DNA from: Antedon bifida
Lineage: Eukaryota; Echinodermata; Crinoidea; Comatulida; Antedonidae
Assembly: GCA_963402885.1 (NCBI GenBank)
Contig: OY727099.1
Coordinates: 5,816,001 to 5,880,000 of the forward strand
Direction of reading: 5' to 3'
Length of the DNA: 64,000 bases
Positions 28,164-38,297 of this stretch are shown here, one piece after another (positions within the stretch are counted from its first letter, which is position 1; every line of letters starts with the position of its first letter). The position numbers were made by a program, and so were the translations under genes. The notes below the pieces were generated by a model, which was given only the letters and a program-made list of their open reading frames with translations, did no database searches and was not told the DNA's origin.

Positions 28164-28597
28164 GTATTAATACTATTATTAGTTGATTTACTAAATGATA
28201 AAAACAATATTCTATATAGAAGGTTCTAGGTTCGAATCTCAGTTAGGGCAGCTTTTTCTTATTCTCACATATTTTCTCATATTTACCGTTTAAAAATGGA
28301 TTTAATTTTTGCCTGTCAAATATATAAATAGTGTACATTTTTCAAAAAATACTAAAGTCTTAATTTAAATCTATAGTTTTAATCAATAAAATACTGTTTA
28401 GAAATTAGTATTTAATGTAAAGTTTCTTCCATTTACTTTACCAACTTTCTCCGACCACCAATTCGATTGGAGACCTACTGTAAATGATCTCCAAAACCAG
28501 ACTCCTGGATATAATCTTAGACCTGTAACTACAGATTAGTTTTCAATAAAAAGGTGTGACTAATTTTTATGTAAACATGATTGTGTTCCTCTTGCAG
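28164..28597 (+). other. Liprin-alpha intron 3
   Basis: 434 bp, AT-rich. At 28232-28243 it has a GGTTCGAATCTC string resembling a tRNA B box, possibly a decayed SINE. Nothing else recognised. Confidence 0.7.
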
Positions 28598-28819
28598 CGG
28601 TTGTCCAACGGCTCGATCGATCCAGATGACGATGTCAACAGGGTCATCGAACTACAAGACACACTAGAGAAGCAGAACCATGAGCTGAGGATGTCTCGAG
28701 ATAGGGTGTCAGAATTCTCAGATAGAATTAATGAATTGGAAGACAAGCTAGAAATTATGCAAAAGGACCTGTTTAAATCACAAGATGCTAGTGGGAAGTA
28801 TCAAAAAGAACTCAGAGAA
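28598..28819 (+). CDS. PPFIA: Liprin-alpha coding exon 4 (residues 232-305)
   Basis: Starts RLSNGSID, identical to the vertebrate RLSNGSID block, followed by a coiled coil rich in Glu, Asp and Arg (VIELQDTLEKQNHELRMSRD). Clean GCAG acceptor and GTAAGT donor. Phase 0. Confidence 0.95.
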
Positions 28820-30663
28820 GTAAGTTTTCGTAACCTTGTGGGCGGGTTAAATGGCCTACTGGTTAAAGATGTTTGATTTGATTTGATTTTATTTGGTTTC
28901 AACATAAGATTACAAGACAATATGAATACAACTTAATTCCAATGTATTGTCCCCAAAAGCAAGATTATTAAAAAAAGACTTTGAATAGGTCATTTTGCAG
29001 TTTTATTAAGTTTTATTGACTTCTGTAGAAAAAAAAACTTCCAAAAAATAATGATTTCACTTATAAAAAGACAAAATAAACAGTTAAATTCAACTGAAAA
29101 ATTACAGTTTTTTAGAAAAATTTGTTTTTTCTTGTCAAATTTTTTATCAAATTGTATAATACTATTATGTAAAATTAAAATTGCATATTAAAAAAAAAAC
29201 ATTTAAGAAAATTATTTGTTTCAAGGGGAAAAATATATCTTTAAGGTAGTGGGAGTTTTTACCATAGCTTTAACAAACCTGTTTGTCTTTTGCGTGGTAA
29301 AACTATTATCTAATGATACATTTTATCCTCTTCTCAACATCATCATCTACCCACATCGTGTCCCCTATTCCTCCTTATCATTTTCATCATCTTAATATTA
29401 TGTACCACTGCATACCTATATTCTTGGTGTAGAATCCTCTAAAAATACATGTTTTGGCAAACTTTGGTTTATTAACCAAACAAACTGATAGGCTTTTAAG
29501 TATTTTCCAACACTTTTTTTTTGGTTCGTGTTAGACAGTGTTAACAATCCATACATTTTTATGTTATCCAAAGAAATTTTTTTTAAATCAAATTCTTATC
29601 ATAAAAAGACTTGTAAGAGAATGCTACTAAATTTGACAAACAGATTTTCTGTTGGACTTTGTTCTTTAAAAAACATAAACAGTGAACTATCAATGCAATT
29701 TATTAGTCATATATAAACACAAAAAAAATGGGGTTTTTTTTATCTGGCTCATACCATTTAATTTTAGGGGTGTTTAATAAATATTATTTAATTTTGGCTA
29801 TTTAAAATACTATCCAGATATCAATATCATTTCTGTATATTGTTTTTCTTTTTTTGAAAATGAATTTTCCTTTCCTTGGAATTTTAGACTATAAAGTATA
29901 ATAAGTAATTGTATAATTTAAAAGATTCTGGATCATTATGCTTTTGTTATGTAGCATCAAGTAATTCATGGACGATAGTAAGCGTATAAATATGATACAA
30001 TCATAATAGGTTTACAAATGTATAAAGAAAGATAGTGGGATGCTTGCTTCCAATTATACACTCACTCATTTAATAGCATTTATATTTTTGCATACAATTC
30101 TACAGGGCATTAAGAAAGTTAATCTATGAATTTTTTTTATTGCTAAAATTGTTACCACTCTGGTAAAAACATTTTTAATGTGGAGGTTACCAGCTATGTT
30201 TGATTAGATTTGATCTTGTTTAACATTGCAACCCATAATGAAGTACATTTTAAGTAATCGCTTTAAAAAAATCTTTATTCCTATTTAATTCATCTGATTG
30301 ACAGCAATATGTTACAGTATATTCAAACTTTTTCTGTTCTTTTGACGATATTGACAGTGCATGTATTAAACAAGTGAATGACATAACAACAAATTGTCTT
30401 CATGTTAACATCATAGACTAGCAGATTGGAATATGAGATAAAATTATATTATATTTTTTTTGGTGTCTGTTTAATATAAAGTAGATGGTATTTACAGTAC
30501 ATGTAATGTTCTTAGCAAGTGGGTTGATGAAATTAATCGTGAAATTTAGCTCTCGCTGAACACTGTTCATATAAATGGCCAATTAGTTATAAGCCTCTTA
30601 ATGGATTTTGTAGAAAATGAAGTTGATTTTAATGTCTGTCTTTCCTACCAATGTTTCAACTAG
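28820..30663 (+). other. Liprin-alpha intron 4
   Basis: 1.8 kb. A MITE-C copy fills 28937-29244. The rest is AT-rich with homopolymer A and T runs and no recognised feature. Confidence 0.75.
28937..29244. mobile_element. MITE-C, second copy
   Basis: Same order of motifs as the 54066 copy, with diverged termini (AATGTATTGTCCCC and AAGGGGAAAAATATATCTTT). Confidence 0.8.
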
Positions 30664-30945
30664 GCAATTCAACACAAAGACGAAGTGGACGACAGGATAG
30701 CCACTTTAGAGAAGCGTTACCTCAGCGCCCAGAGGGAGTCTGCTTCGTTACACGACCTGAACGATAAGTTAGAATCTGAATTGTCTAATAAAGAGGGTCT
30801 TCTAAAACAAGGGGAAGATCGCACACGGCAGCTTATGGAGCGATTGGAAGTCGCCGAACAGAAGTTGACGCATTCGATACAGAAAGCTGAGGCATTGCCA
30901 AGTGTGGAAGCGGAACTAGCCGAGAGAATGGCTGCCCTCTCTCAG
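30664..30945 (+). CDS. PPFIA: Liprin-alpha coding exon 5 (residues 306-399)
   Basis: 94 codons with TLEKRYLSAQRESASLHDLN and later LEVAEQKL and AELAERMAAL. These are near-identical to the vertebrate blocks EKRYLSAQREST and LELAEQKL. Part of the long parallel coiled coil. CAACTAG acceptor and GTATGA donor, phase 0. A MITE-A copy sits only about 30 bp into the following intron. Confidence 0.96.
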
Positions 30946-31549
30946 GTATGAACTATTTTATTACTGCTATCTATCAAACTCTGTCTACACTATCAAACTT
31001 TATGTGGCAAAAAATGTGATGTGGCCATATATGGACATGATGATGTCATATCACTACCATATTTGGGCACATTGAAACTAGTTTGATAATGTAGACAGAA
31101 CTTTAGTCATCATTCATCAGAGCTTGTTAATTACCAGTGTATCCAATTAAGAAAAGATAATTGATTATTATGTAATTATGTTCAAATCATTCTTATTTCT
31201 TTCCTAGTTTCAACAATTAATTGATACTAACTTTAGCCTCTCAAATTGTGTTTAAAACTGTGTCATTGATGTAAATTAGAGAAGCTTTTGTAAAGTATTG
31301 ATATTACTGTATATAGTTCAAATGATGTTTTTGTGACATTTGATGTAACAACAGACAAATAATTAATGTACCGTTCTCGTAAACAGAAAATTGTTAAATA
31401 ACATACAAAGTGTTAACAAATATCCATTATCTTCTCAAAATGTTTAATTAAACAAGTAAAATCTCTCCAAGCGTCATTTTTTTTAAGGATAATGTTTTTG
31501 CTTGAGTGCATCTCGAAGGCTCATCTACTTCAAATGTTTTTACTTTCAG
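30946..31549 (+). other. Liprin-alpha intron 5
   Basis: 604 bp holding a MITE-A copy at 30976-31106; the remainder is AT-rich and unremarkable. Confidence 0.75.
30976..31106. mobile_element. MITE-A copy 11
   Basis: One internal unit and a shortened right arm; begins about 30 bp after exon 5. Confidence 0.88.
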
Positions 31550-31633
31550 GCTGAAGAAAGGCAGGGAACAGCCGAGGAAAATCTTAATCAACTCAAATCA
31601 GAACTAGAGGAATGTAAACAAGAATTAGACAGG
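31550..31633 (+). CDS. PPFIA: Liprin-alpha coding exon 6 (residues 400-427)
   Basis: 28 codons reading AEERQGTAEENLNQLKSELE then ECKQELDR, the counterpart of the vertebrate AEERHGNIEERMRHLE segment. TTTCAG acceptor, GTAAGT donor, phase 0. Confidence 0.94.
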
Positions 31634-32136
31634 GTAAGTAGAACATCTCTGTTTTTTCTCTCCCCTGATATTTTTTGTTAATTTCTGTTTTGTACTTTTC
31701 CGATTTTCTTAATACATTTAGTATAGCAACATAAATTGGTTGCGGAATGCTTTAGAAATTACATTTTATTTAAGATGCAATTGATAGATTGATTGATATA
31801 TTGATTTATTGATGATTGATTGATTGACATATTGATTGAAAGATTAAAGATTGACTTATTGATTGATTGATTGACTTATTGATTGATTGACATATTGATT
31901 GAATTGACCGATTGATTGACTTATTGATTGATTGACTGGCAGATTGTTTGATCAAATAATGAAATAATTGATTTATGATTTACCAATTGATTCATTGATT
32001 AAATGATTTGAATTGATTAAATTATTATTTATCAATTGTTCAAATGATTGATTGATGAGCTTTATGGATCAATCAATCAATTAATGGATTGATAAAATAA
32101 TTGATTTATTAATACCTATATCAAACATAATTTCAG
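31634..32136 (+). other. Liprin-alpha intron 6
   Basis: 503 bp. More than half is a degenerate GATT/TTGA simple repeat (31779-32105) that reaches to within about 30 bp of the exon 7 acceptor. Confidence 0.8.
31779..32105. repeat. GATT/TTGA simple repeat
   Basis: Long degenerate run of TTGATTGA units that switches strand sense near its right end (ATCAATCAATC). Confidence 0.9.
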
Positions 32137-32268
32137 GCTCGTGAGAGAGAACGAATGAATGAAGAACACAATAAGAGGCTATCTAATACAGTAGACAAGT
32201 TATTATCCGAGTCTAATGAGAGACTACAAATCCATCTGAAGGAACGTATGGCTGCATTAGACGATAAG
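32137..32268 (+). CDS. PPFIA: Liprin-alpha coding exon 7 (residues 428-471)
   Basis: 44 codons with [19 protein letters not shown] and [17 protein letters not shown], almost identical to vertebrate liprin-alpha ([17 protein letters not shown]). AATTTCAG acceptor, GTAAGT donor, phase 0. Confidence 0.96.
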
Positions 32269-32490
32269 GTAAGTACCATGGCTTCATACTGTAATCTCTC
32301 TGTTCTTGATATACCTACTTAACATATTACAATTTTTACCTATGAATATTTCAGGTAGTAGATAATCATCTCTGTTGCATAAGATGGATTAGTTCTAATA
32401 AGATTTAATTTGATCTTAAAAAAATGTTTGACATCATCCAAATTTGAGATTGATTTGATATTGACTGTTAATATTTATCCCTTCAGGCTA

Positions 32491-32735
32491 TATACAGTAC
32501 AACCTTTTTATTAAAAGGACACCTTAAGCTCTGTCTACACTATCAAACTAGTTTGACAAAAAAAAGTGTGATGTGCCCAAATATGGTAGTGATATGCACA
32601 AATATGGTAGTGATATGACATCATCATGTCCATATATGGGCACATCACATGTTTTTGTCCCATAAAGTTTGATAGTGTAGACAGGGCTTTAGTGACCCAA
32701 TAAAGTGTCCCCTTAATAGGTGTTGGCCATAACAT
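32491..32735. mobile_element. MITE-B-like element split by MITE-A copy 12
   Basis: Left arm TACAACCTTTTTATTAAAAG-GACACC and right arm AAAGTGTCCCCTTAATAGGT are an inverted pair separated by the MITE-A insertion. Confidence 0.6.
32524..32691. mobile_element. MITE-A copy 12 (inverted, nested)
   Basis: Opposite orientation to most copies. Flanked on both sides by the arms of a MITE-B-like element, so it appears to have inserted into it. Confidence 0.9.
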
Positions 32736-33758
32736 TATGACATAAGTTGCCCTTTGTTAAACAGGATTGTGTACCCTTAATAATTGGTATTGCATGGATG
32801 ATTTATATTCTACAATGATAGATACATTACTTTTTGTATTGGAATCACACCAAAGTTTATGACCTTTAAAATGATGTTTTGCCATGAATTATATGGTCAA
32901 AGTTTCAGCAAATATTAATTTATTTCTAAATCCGTTCTCAAATTAGTTTATATAATTTTATCCCATATTCAATATCATAGTTGGCTGGAGTCGTTGCCAT
33001 ATTCCTTAAACAAATTACAGGGTTGAAGAATTTTGCAATAATATTTTGGCACAAAGCTAAAACAAGTTGATTTCTATTTTTGCTCAATTTAAATTCACAA
33101 TGTTCGGAACACAGGACAGTAACCTTTTACTAAAGTAGATCTCCTATACTGCTGTCAGAACTTTATATAGAAACGATTAAAATTGTCATGGTTGAATGCA
33201 CCGCTAATCAACAACCGAGTTAATCCAATCACATCGTTTCATTTATCACATCTCTTTGCATTTGCCTTACAAATTAACTGATAATATAAACGGAAGAATT
33301 ATCTTAAAATCTTCACACAATATTTTGATTTTTAACTAATCGTCCAAATTTGTGTTAAATTTAGGAAATCGGCTAAAGGGGTATGGGATGGGAGTCGTTC
33401 AAGCATAACTTAATCTAATTTATTCATTTGACCTTTGTACTCCTTACTATTCCATGAACTGTCAAACGTTATTTATTGAAATTTACTTTAGTAAATGTAT
33501 CCGTTCATAATTTTATATGATGTTTTCGTGATGCTTTAAAGAAATAATTTCAAGAATCCAACCAAAATTGTATTGATCTCGTTTTGTAGCAGGTTCTCAA
33601 TACTGTGTCTATATAATTTACCCAGTATCAATTTAAAATCTGTAATACAGTATTACATCATATGTGATGCCTGTATCATAGGCTATAAGCATATTATAGC
33701 TTATTTTGTATAATAATGAATAAACATATTTCCATTATAAATCCATGTTCCACAAACA

Positions 33759-33899
33759 TTAAGCTCTGTCTACGCTATTAAATTGTATGTGACAAAAAGA
33801 TGTGCTCATATATAGACATGATGATGTCGTATCACTACCATATCTTGGCACATCACACTTTTTTTGTCAAACTAGTTTGATAGTGTAGACAGAGCTTTA
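33759..33899. mobile_element. MITE-A copy 13
   Basis: Both termini intact, one internal unit. Confidence 0.9.
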
Positions 33900-34562
33900 G
33901 TTTGCTGACCCAGTGAATTTCTCATGTACTCATTAAATATGCACAATTATGTTAATTTTTTTTCTTTCTGATGTATAAATATTTTGCAATATTTCATAAT
34001 GAGAAAAGATATTTTCTTTTCATGTTCCACATCATTGTTCCACAAACCTATAGTTCATTGACCCAGTTAATATATTCTCCTCGTAAATTAAAAAAAAGCA
34101 ATTATGTTCTTTTATGTTTGACCTCATGGTAACCCTTTAATTGTGTAGTAACATTCAAGACTGAATCCATATTAAGTGTTGATTATTTCTGCTGTAGATC
34201 CAAATTTACGTATATTAGATACTTTGTTATTTTACCTTTTATTGTACCTTATTCTATTAATCTTGGTTTATCCATATCTTTGACATAATGTTTATATTAA
34301 TTGTTATCTTTAATCGCTTTTTATCTTAAAAGCTTTATAAATTACCAAACTAATTTCATTACTCCAGATACGACTAAAAGGCTTTCCATTTAAGTATTCT
34401 TTTGTATTTTTCTCTACATTTTTTACAAAAAAAAAAAAATTGTACTATGCAGTTGAATGCCATTTTCAAAGAGAAAAATTAAATTTAACATGCCATCATC
34501 AAATTGTGTTATTAAATTACTACAATTATTTAACATTTCTCCTTTTTTTGTACAAAATTAAG

Positions 34563-34835
34563 AATGCACTGACTCAAGAGTTAGACCGAACCCGTAAGGC
34601 TCTTGACGAAATCCAGCTTGAAAAGGAACGGGTAGAAGAAGATTACGATCGTTATCGTATCGAGCATAAGTCATTAAATCGGCCGATGTCTTCAGATGTC
34701 ATGCCCACGGTGCCGGATGTGGTTATAGGTAACGCAACTCAGGAAGTAGATATGGATATAAGCGGGATGACCGGTGGAGTGATTAGACGTCCACAAAAGG
34801 GCCGGCTACAGGCGCTGCAAGATGATCCGTCTAGG
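34563..34835 (+). CDS. PPFIA: Liprin-alpha coding exon 8 (residues 472-562)
   Basis: 91 codons: end of the coiled coil (LTQELDRTRKALDEIQLEKE), a less conserved stretch, and then VIRRPQKGRLQAL, which corresponds to the vertebrate VIRRPRRGRMG motif. The stretch before that motif differs in length and sequence from vertebrates. Acceptor after a CTCC-T tract; donor GTGAGA; phase 0. Confidence 0.93.
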
Positions 34836-34859
34836 GTGAGATGCGGTTTTCTAATCAAT

Positions 34860-35270
34860 ATCAACATACTTCATTTTCTCTATCTTATCATATTCATCAT
34901 CTAGTCTTACTTTATCTGAATAATCAGCATCATTCATTTTCTTATGATCATCTCCACTACCTCCATGACATCATTATTATTGACATGATAATGATGTCAT
35001 CACCACACAGTGACCACCATGATATAACCAACACCATGATCTTTGAAACCAAACCACGACCGAGAACCGACCTAAGTCAGATCAATTGATGTGTCGTCGG
35101 CCGTCAGCTGAACCTAGATATAGCTTGGTCATCAATCGTCGCAAATCTTCCCTAATAAATGCCATGACCACCACCAATCATCACCACAATCATTGTTACC
35201 ATCATTATCATTGTCATTCAATCAGTATCAACCTCATCATGATTATATCATCTCTAATATTTTGATTATT
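34860..35270. repeat. CAT/ATC-rich low-complexity region
   Basis: Many CATCATT, ACCACCA and ATGATGTCATCA words, interrupted at 35040-35150 by a GC-richer unique block. Confidence 0.65.
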
Positions 35271-35865
35271 TACCAAGGCCATCAGATTTATTCGATTAGT
35301 AATTCTTGTAACTTCAATCAATTCATTTCGAAATAAGAAAAAAATGTAAAAACAATTTAGATATGATTGTAATCAAAAGTGAAAATGTGGTTCAAAAGTT
35401 GGAATTAATTTAATAAAAAAAAACTTTTCTTCCTTTGTAAGTGCTTGAGGACACAAATCTAACATATGTCTAGTTTTTCTATCATAGTCTCTTAAAATGA
35501 TTCAGTTAATATTTGACTTTAGAAATGCATTTACTTAATAGTAGAACTTATCAATTTATGAAATAAAATATAACTGACTGTAAGACATTTATAATAAAAA
35601 AATGTATAGAGTAGCTCTTACTGAAGATTGCGTTTGATCATATTTGTTTACTGTCAAACTTGTCAATCAAATTTGACGACGAAAAACCAAACGCAACAGG
35701 AAATTTTGTTTCCTTCAAATATATAAATTAAAGTATACATTCCAATAAAAGGATATGCATACATTACACATAATAAACCTTAATAAGTCTTAAAATGTAT
35801 TATATGGCGTAAATTGGTCAAAGAATCCTACTAGCATATCAATTTGAGCAACCGAAATGATGACA

Positions 35866-36032
35866 CCTGTCTTGGCATGATTCCGGTCCGGCGCCGGCAA
35901 ATCAAACGGCAATGTGTTTTTTTTTCACGACATGCGCCAATCGATAAGCACATAGCCGTGTGAAAAGAAATATTGCCGTACGATTCGATTTGCCAGAGCC
36001 GTGCCGGAACATGTATGAAAGACAATGGTCCC
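35866..36032. repeat. Imperfect GC-rich fold-back
   Basis: Left arm TTCCGGTCCGGCGCCGGCAA then ATCAAACGGCAAT (from 35881). Right arm ATTGCCGTACGATTCGATTT then GCCAGAGCCGTGCCGGAA (to 36008) is its imperfect complement, and similarity continues outward. It could be a small transposon relic. Confidence 0.65.
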
Positions 36033-36162
36033 GTAAATTATAGTCAAACAATCGGTCTTCTTGTATAAGGTCTTGTGTGACTCGTGTGCACTTAAAAAAA
36101 AACCAGTACATCTTTCAGCGAGATTCTCTTAATTAACAAATTTTATTTTTTTTGCATTTTAG

Positions 36163-36383
36163 GTAAACACATTAAATGAGCAGGAATGGGAGAAGGCAGA
36201 GCAAGCGAATGTTCTCGCAAACATAGCTCAAGCTTTTGAAAGTGATGATGGTGGTATAGCAGGAGACGAAAGTGAGACTGTGTTTGGTGCTGTTGATATG
36301 TTATCTCCACAGGGTCATACCGATGCGCAGACACTAGCAGCTATGTTACAGGAACAACTGGATGCAATCAATAAAGAAATTAT
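36163..36383 (+). CDS. PPFIA: Liprin-alpha coding exon 9 (residues 563-636)
   Basis: Encodes VNTLNEQEWEKAEQANVL, an acidic stretch, then DMLSPQGHTDAQTLAAMLQE and QLDAINKEI. The last part is the vertebrate DLLSPSGHSDAQTLAMMLQEQ block. Ends in phase 2, with the last codon split before GTAAGT. Confidence 0.95.
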
Positions 36384-36581
36384 GTAAGTTTTTACTATCC
36401 CATTCTTTTGTAGCAATTTTTTTTCAAGTGAAAATCGCAAGGAACTAGCTTGTACACTGTTATGCCTAATTTCTCTGTAAAACTGGCTTTACGAACATTT
36501 TCAATACTTCAATAACTAATGAATTAGTACTACAGATAGTTATTATTTAAATAATCGTTCTTCATACAAATGATATTGTAG

Positions 36582-36870
36582 GCTCATACAAGAAGAGAAA
36601 TTCACGACGGAACAGCGTGCAGAAGAGATTGAACACCGTGTAGGTAGCATCGACAATGTTGGTGTGTTTGGCACGAACCGATCCAGCTCCTGGAGGTCAG
36701 AGCCACAGATGCTGACCCGCTCTCTCCCAGGTAGCATGTTAATTAACCTGGATAGGGAGGTAAGGTCACCGCCAGGGAGCGGGGCATCGACACCCAAGGC
36801 TAATCGACATGATTTTCTTGGAAATAAACACAGTGCTAGTCAGCCCCAAATTTCTCTTACAGTTGATAAG
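36582..36870 (+). CDS. PPFIA: Liprin-alpha coding exon 10 (residues 636-732)
   Basis: Completes the split codon and continues LIQEEKFTTEQRAEEIEHRV, matching the vertebrate LIQEEKESTELRAEEIENRV. A Ser/Pro-rich linker follows with SPPGSGASTPK, a likely phosphorylated region by analogy. An internal GGTAGCATG at 36730 is a possible but unneeded alternative donor. GTGAGA donor, phase 0. Confidence 0.93.
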
Positions 36871-38207
36871 GTGAGAAAATCTAAACATCATTCATATTTA
36901 AACCCTATTTTTGTATATTTTTTGAAGTGGTTTTACATTTGACCCCACAGTTGTTTCTTTTTATATCTCGTGCCTTGCTACTTAATGGCGATCCTTTGTT
37001 GACTTGTGAACACCATAGTATGCTCATGTTATGTTTTTTTTCCTTTGTTTTTAATGCGTTTACTTACACTTTTCACACATCTGAGAATCTGTTTCTGTCT
37101 TTAAAATATAAATTTATTCACCTTACACTGTCAAAGACTAAACTGATTTTTTCTTTGATACACACAGTTGTACTGTAAGTCTATGTATGTTATCTATTGA
37201 CAGCCCTTAAATACCAATGATATCATCTGTATTAAGGCTGTTTTCAAATACGTGAATTCATTTTTTTTAAGGGAAAAAATGTTCGCTAATCTATTATTTC
37301 CCACTACAAGAGCAAATAGCTCTAATTTTCATTCTATTGGGTATTTACTGAGTTGTTTGATTTGCATGAGTGCTCACAAATCTGTGAGATTCTTGCAGTT
37401 GGTTGTGAATTTGTTCGCAGCTTAAAAAAACTTTTCAAACAACTAATTATTCTGAAACTAAAAAATTTTCGTAGAAATTTAAATTTGGAAAATGGAACTT
37501 TGAATGTATCTCGTGGAAAACAGACTTATCTACAATATTTTAGTTAAAATCTAAACATTACTGATTAGTTCCGTCAAGTTTGTTTACAAAATGATTATAT
37601 TTAGTTAACACTCAGCATATATGGCCAATTAGTTAAGTCAAGACGAGTTTGTTTACACAATTTTACTTAATCTCCAGTTTTTTACACATCTTGAAATGGG
37701 GTTATCTATTTTTAGCAATTCTAGTGGTTTGCAAGAAATTGATATCAAACAAATTTAATTATTTCCTTGTTATTTACATTTTTTGCCAATCTATAGTCCT
37801 ATATTATTTATTTTTTGTATGGGTTTTATTAATATTTTTTATAAAAATATTTTTTACTATGTAAACATGATACTAATTTTTATTTTGTTTATTTCTAGTT
37901 TCAATTTCTTTTGATTTCTACATAATTTCTTTCATCATCATTATCTTCCATTGTTTTCTCATCCTAACCATCAGTACATTATTTATACAACATTTCTACA
38001 TTTTTTTCACACATCCAAAACTGATTAAATATCTATTACTGTAGTTAGTATACTCTTACCATGTATGTTATTAGATACATATCTACATACAGATTGCTAT
38101 ACATAGTTTAGGCTTTATTTAATTGATCTTTCCTCTATACCTACCTCTTATTATGTTTCTCGCATGGCTGAAATGCTTGATGCTGATTGGTTGTGTTGTC
38201 TTCTTAG
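36871..38207 (+). other. Liprin-alpha intron 10
   Basis: 1.3 kb of T-rich sequence. Nothing recognised beyond the exon 11 acceptor. Confidence 0.7.
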
Positions 38208-38297
38208 TCCGATACGTCAACACCGCCCTCTTCGCCTGACGGTTTTCCTGTACGCTCCATGTCCCTCTCTGAATCTCAGCTTCGTTATTGGCAAAAG
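38208..38297 (+). CDS. PPFIA: Liprin-alpha exon 11 (residues 733-762)
   Basis: A 30-codon, phase 0/0 exon reading SDTSTPPSSPDGFPVRSMSL and ending QLRYWQK. It has a TTCTTAG acceptor and GTAGAG donor and is clearly less AT-rich than its surroundings. It falls in the variable linker, so homology alone is weak; the support is the splice sites, phase and codon-like composition. It may be alternatively spliced. Confidence 0.75.

Larger units (their letters stand above)
32269..34562 (+). other. Liprin-alpha intron 7
   Basis: 2.3 kb containing a MITE-A copy nested in a MITE-B-like element (32491-32735) and another MITE-A copy (33759-33899). The rest is AT-rich with no recognised feature. Confidence 0.75.
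34836..36162 (+). other. Liprin-alpha intron 8
   Basis: 1.3 kb. Starts with a CAT/ATC-rich low-complexity region (34860-35270) and ends with a GC-richer imperfect fold-back (35866-36032). Between them is plain AT-rich sequence. Confidence 0.75.

Noticed and set aside
28228-28255. tRNA B-box-like GGTTCGAATCTC
   Set aside because: No A box at the right distance and no cloverleaf; at most a SINE scrap.
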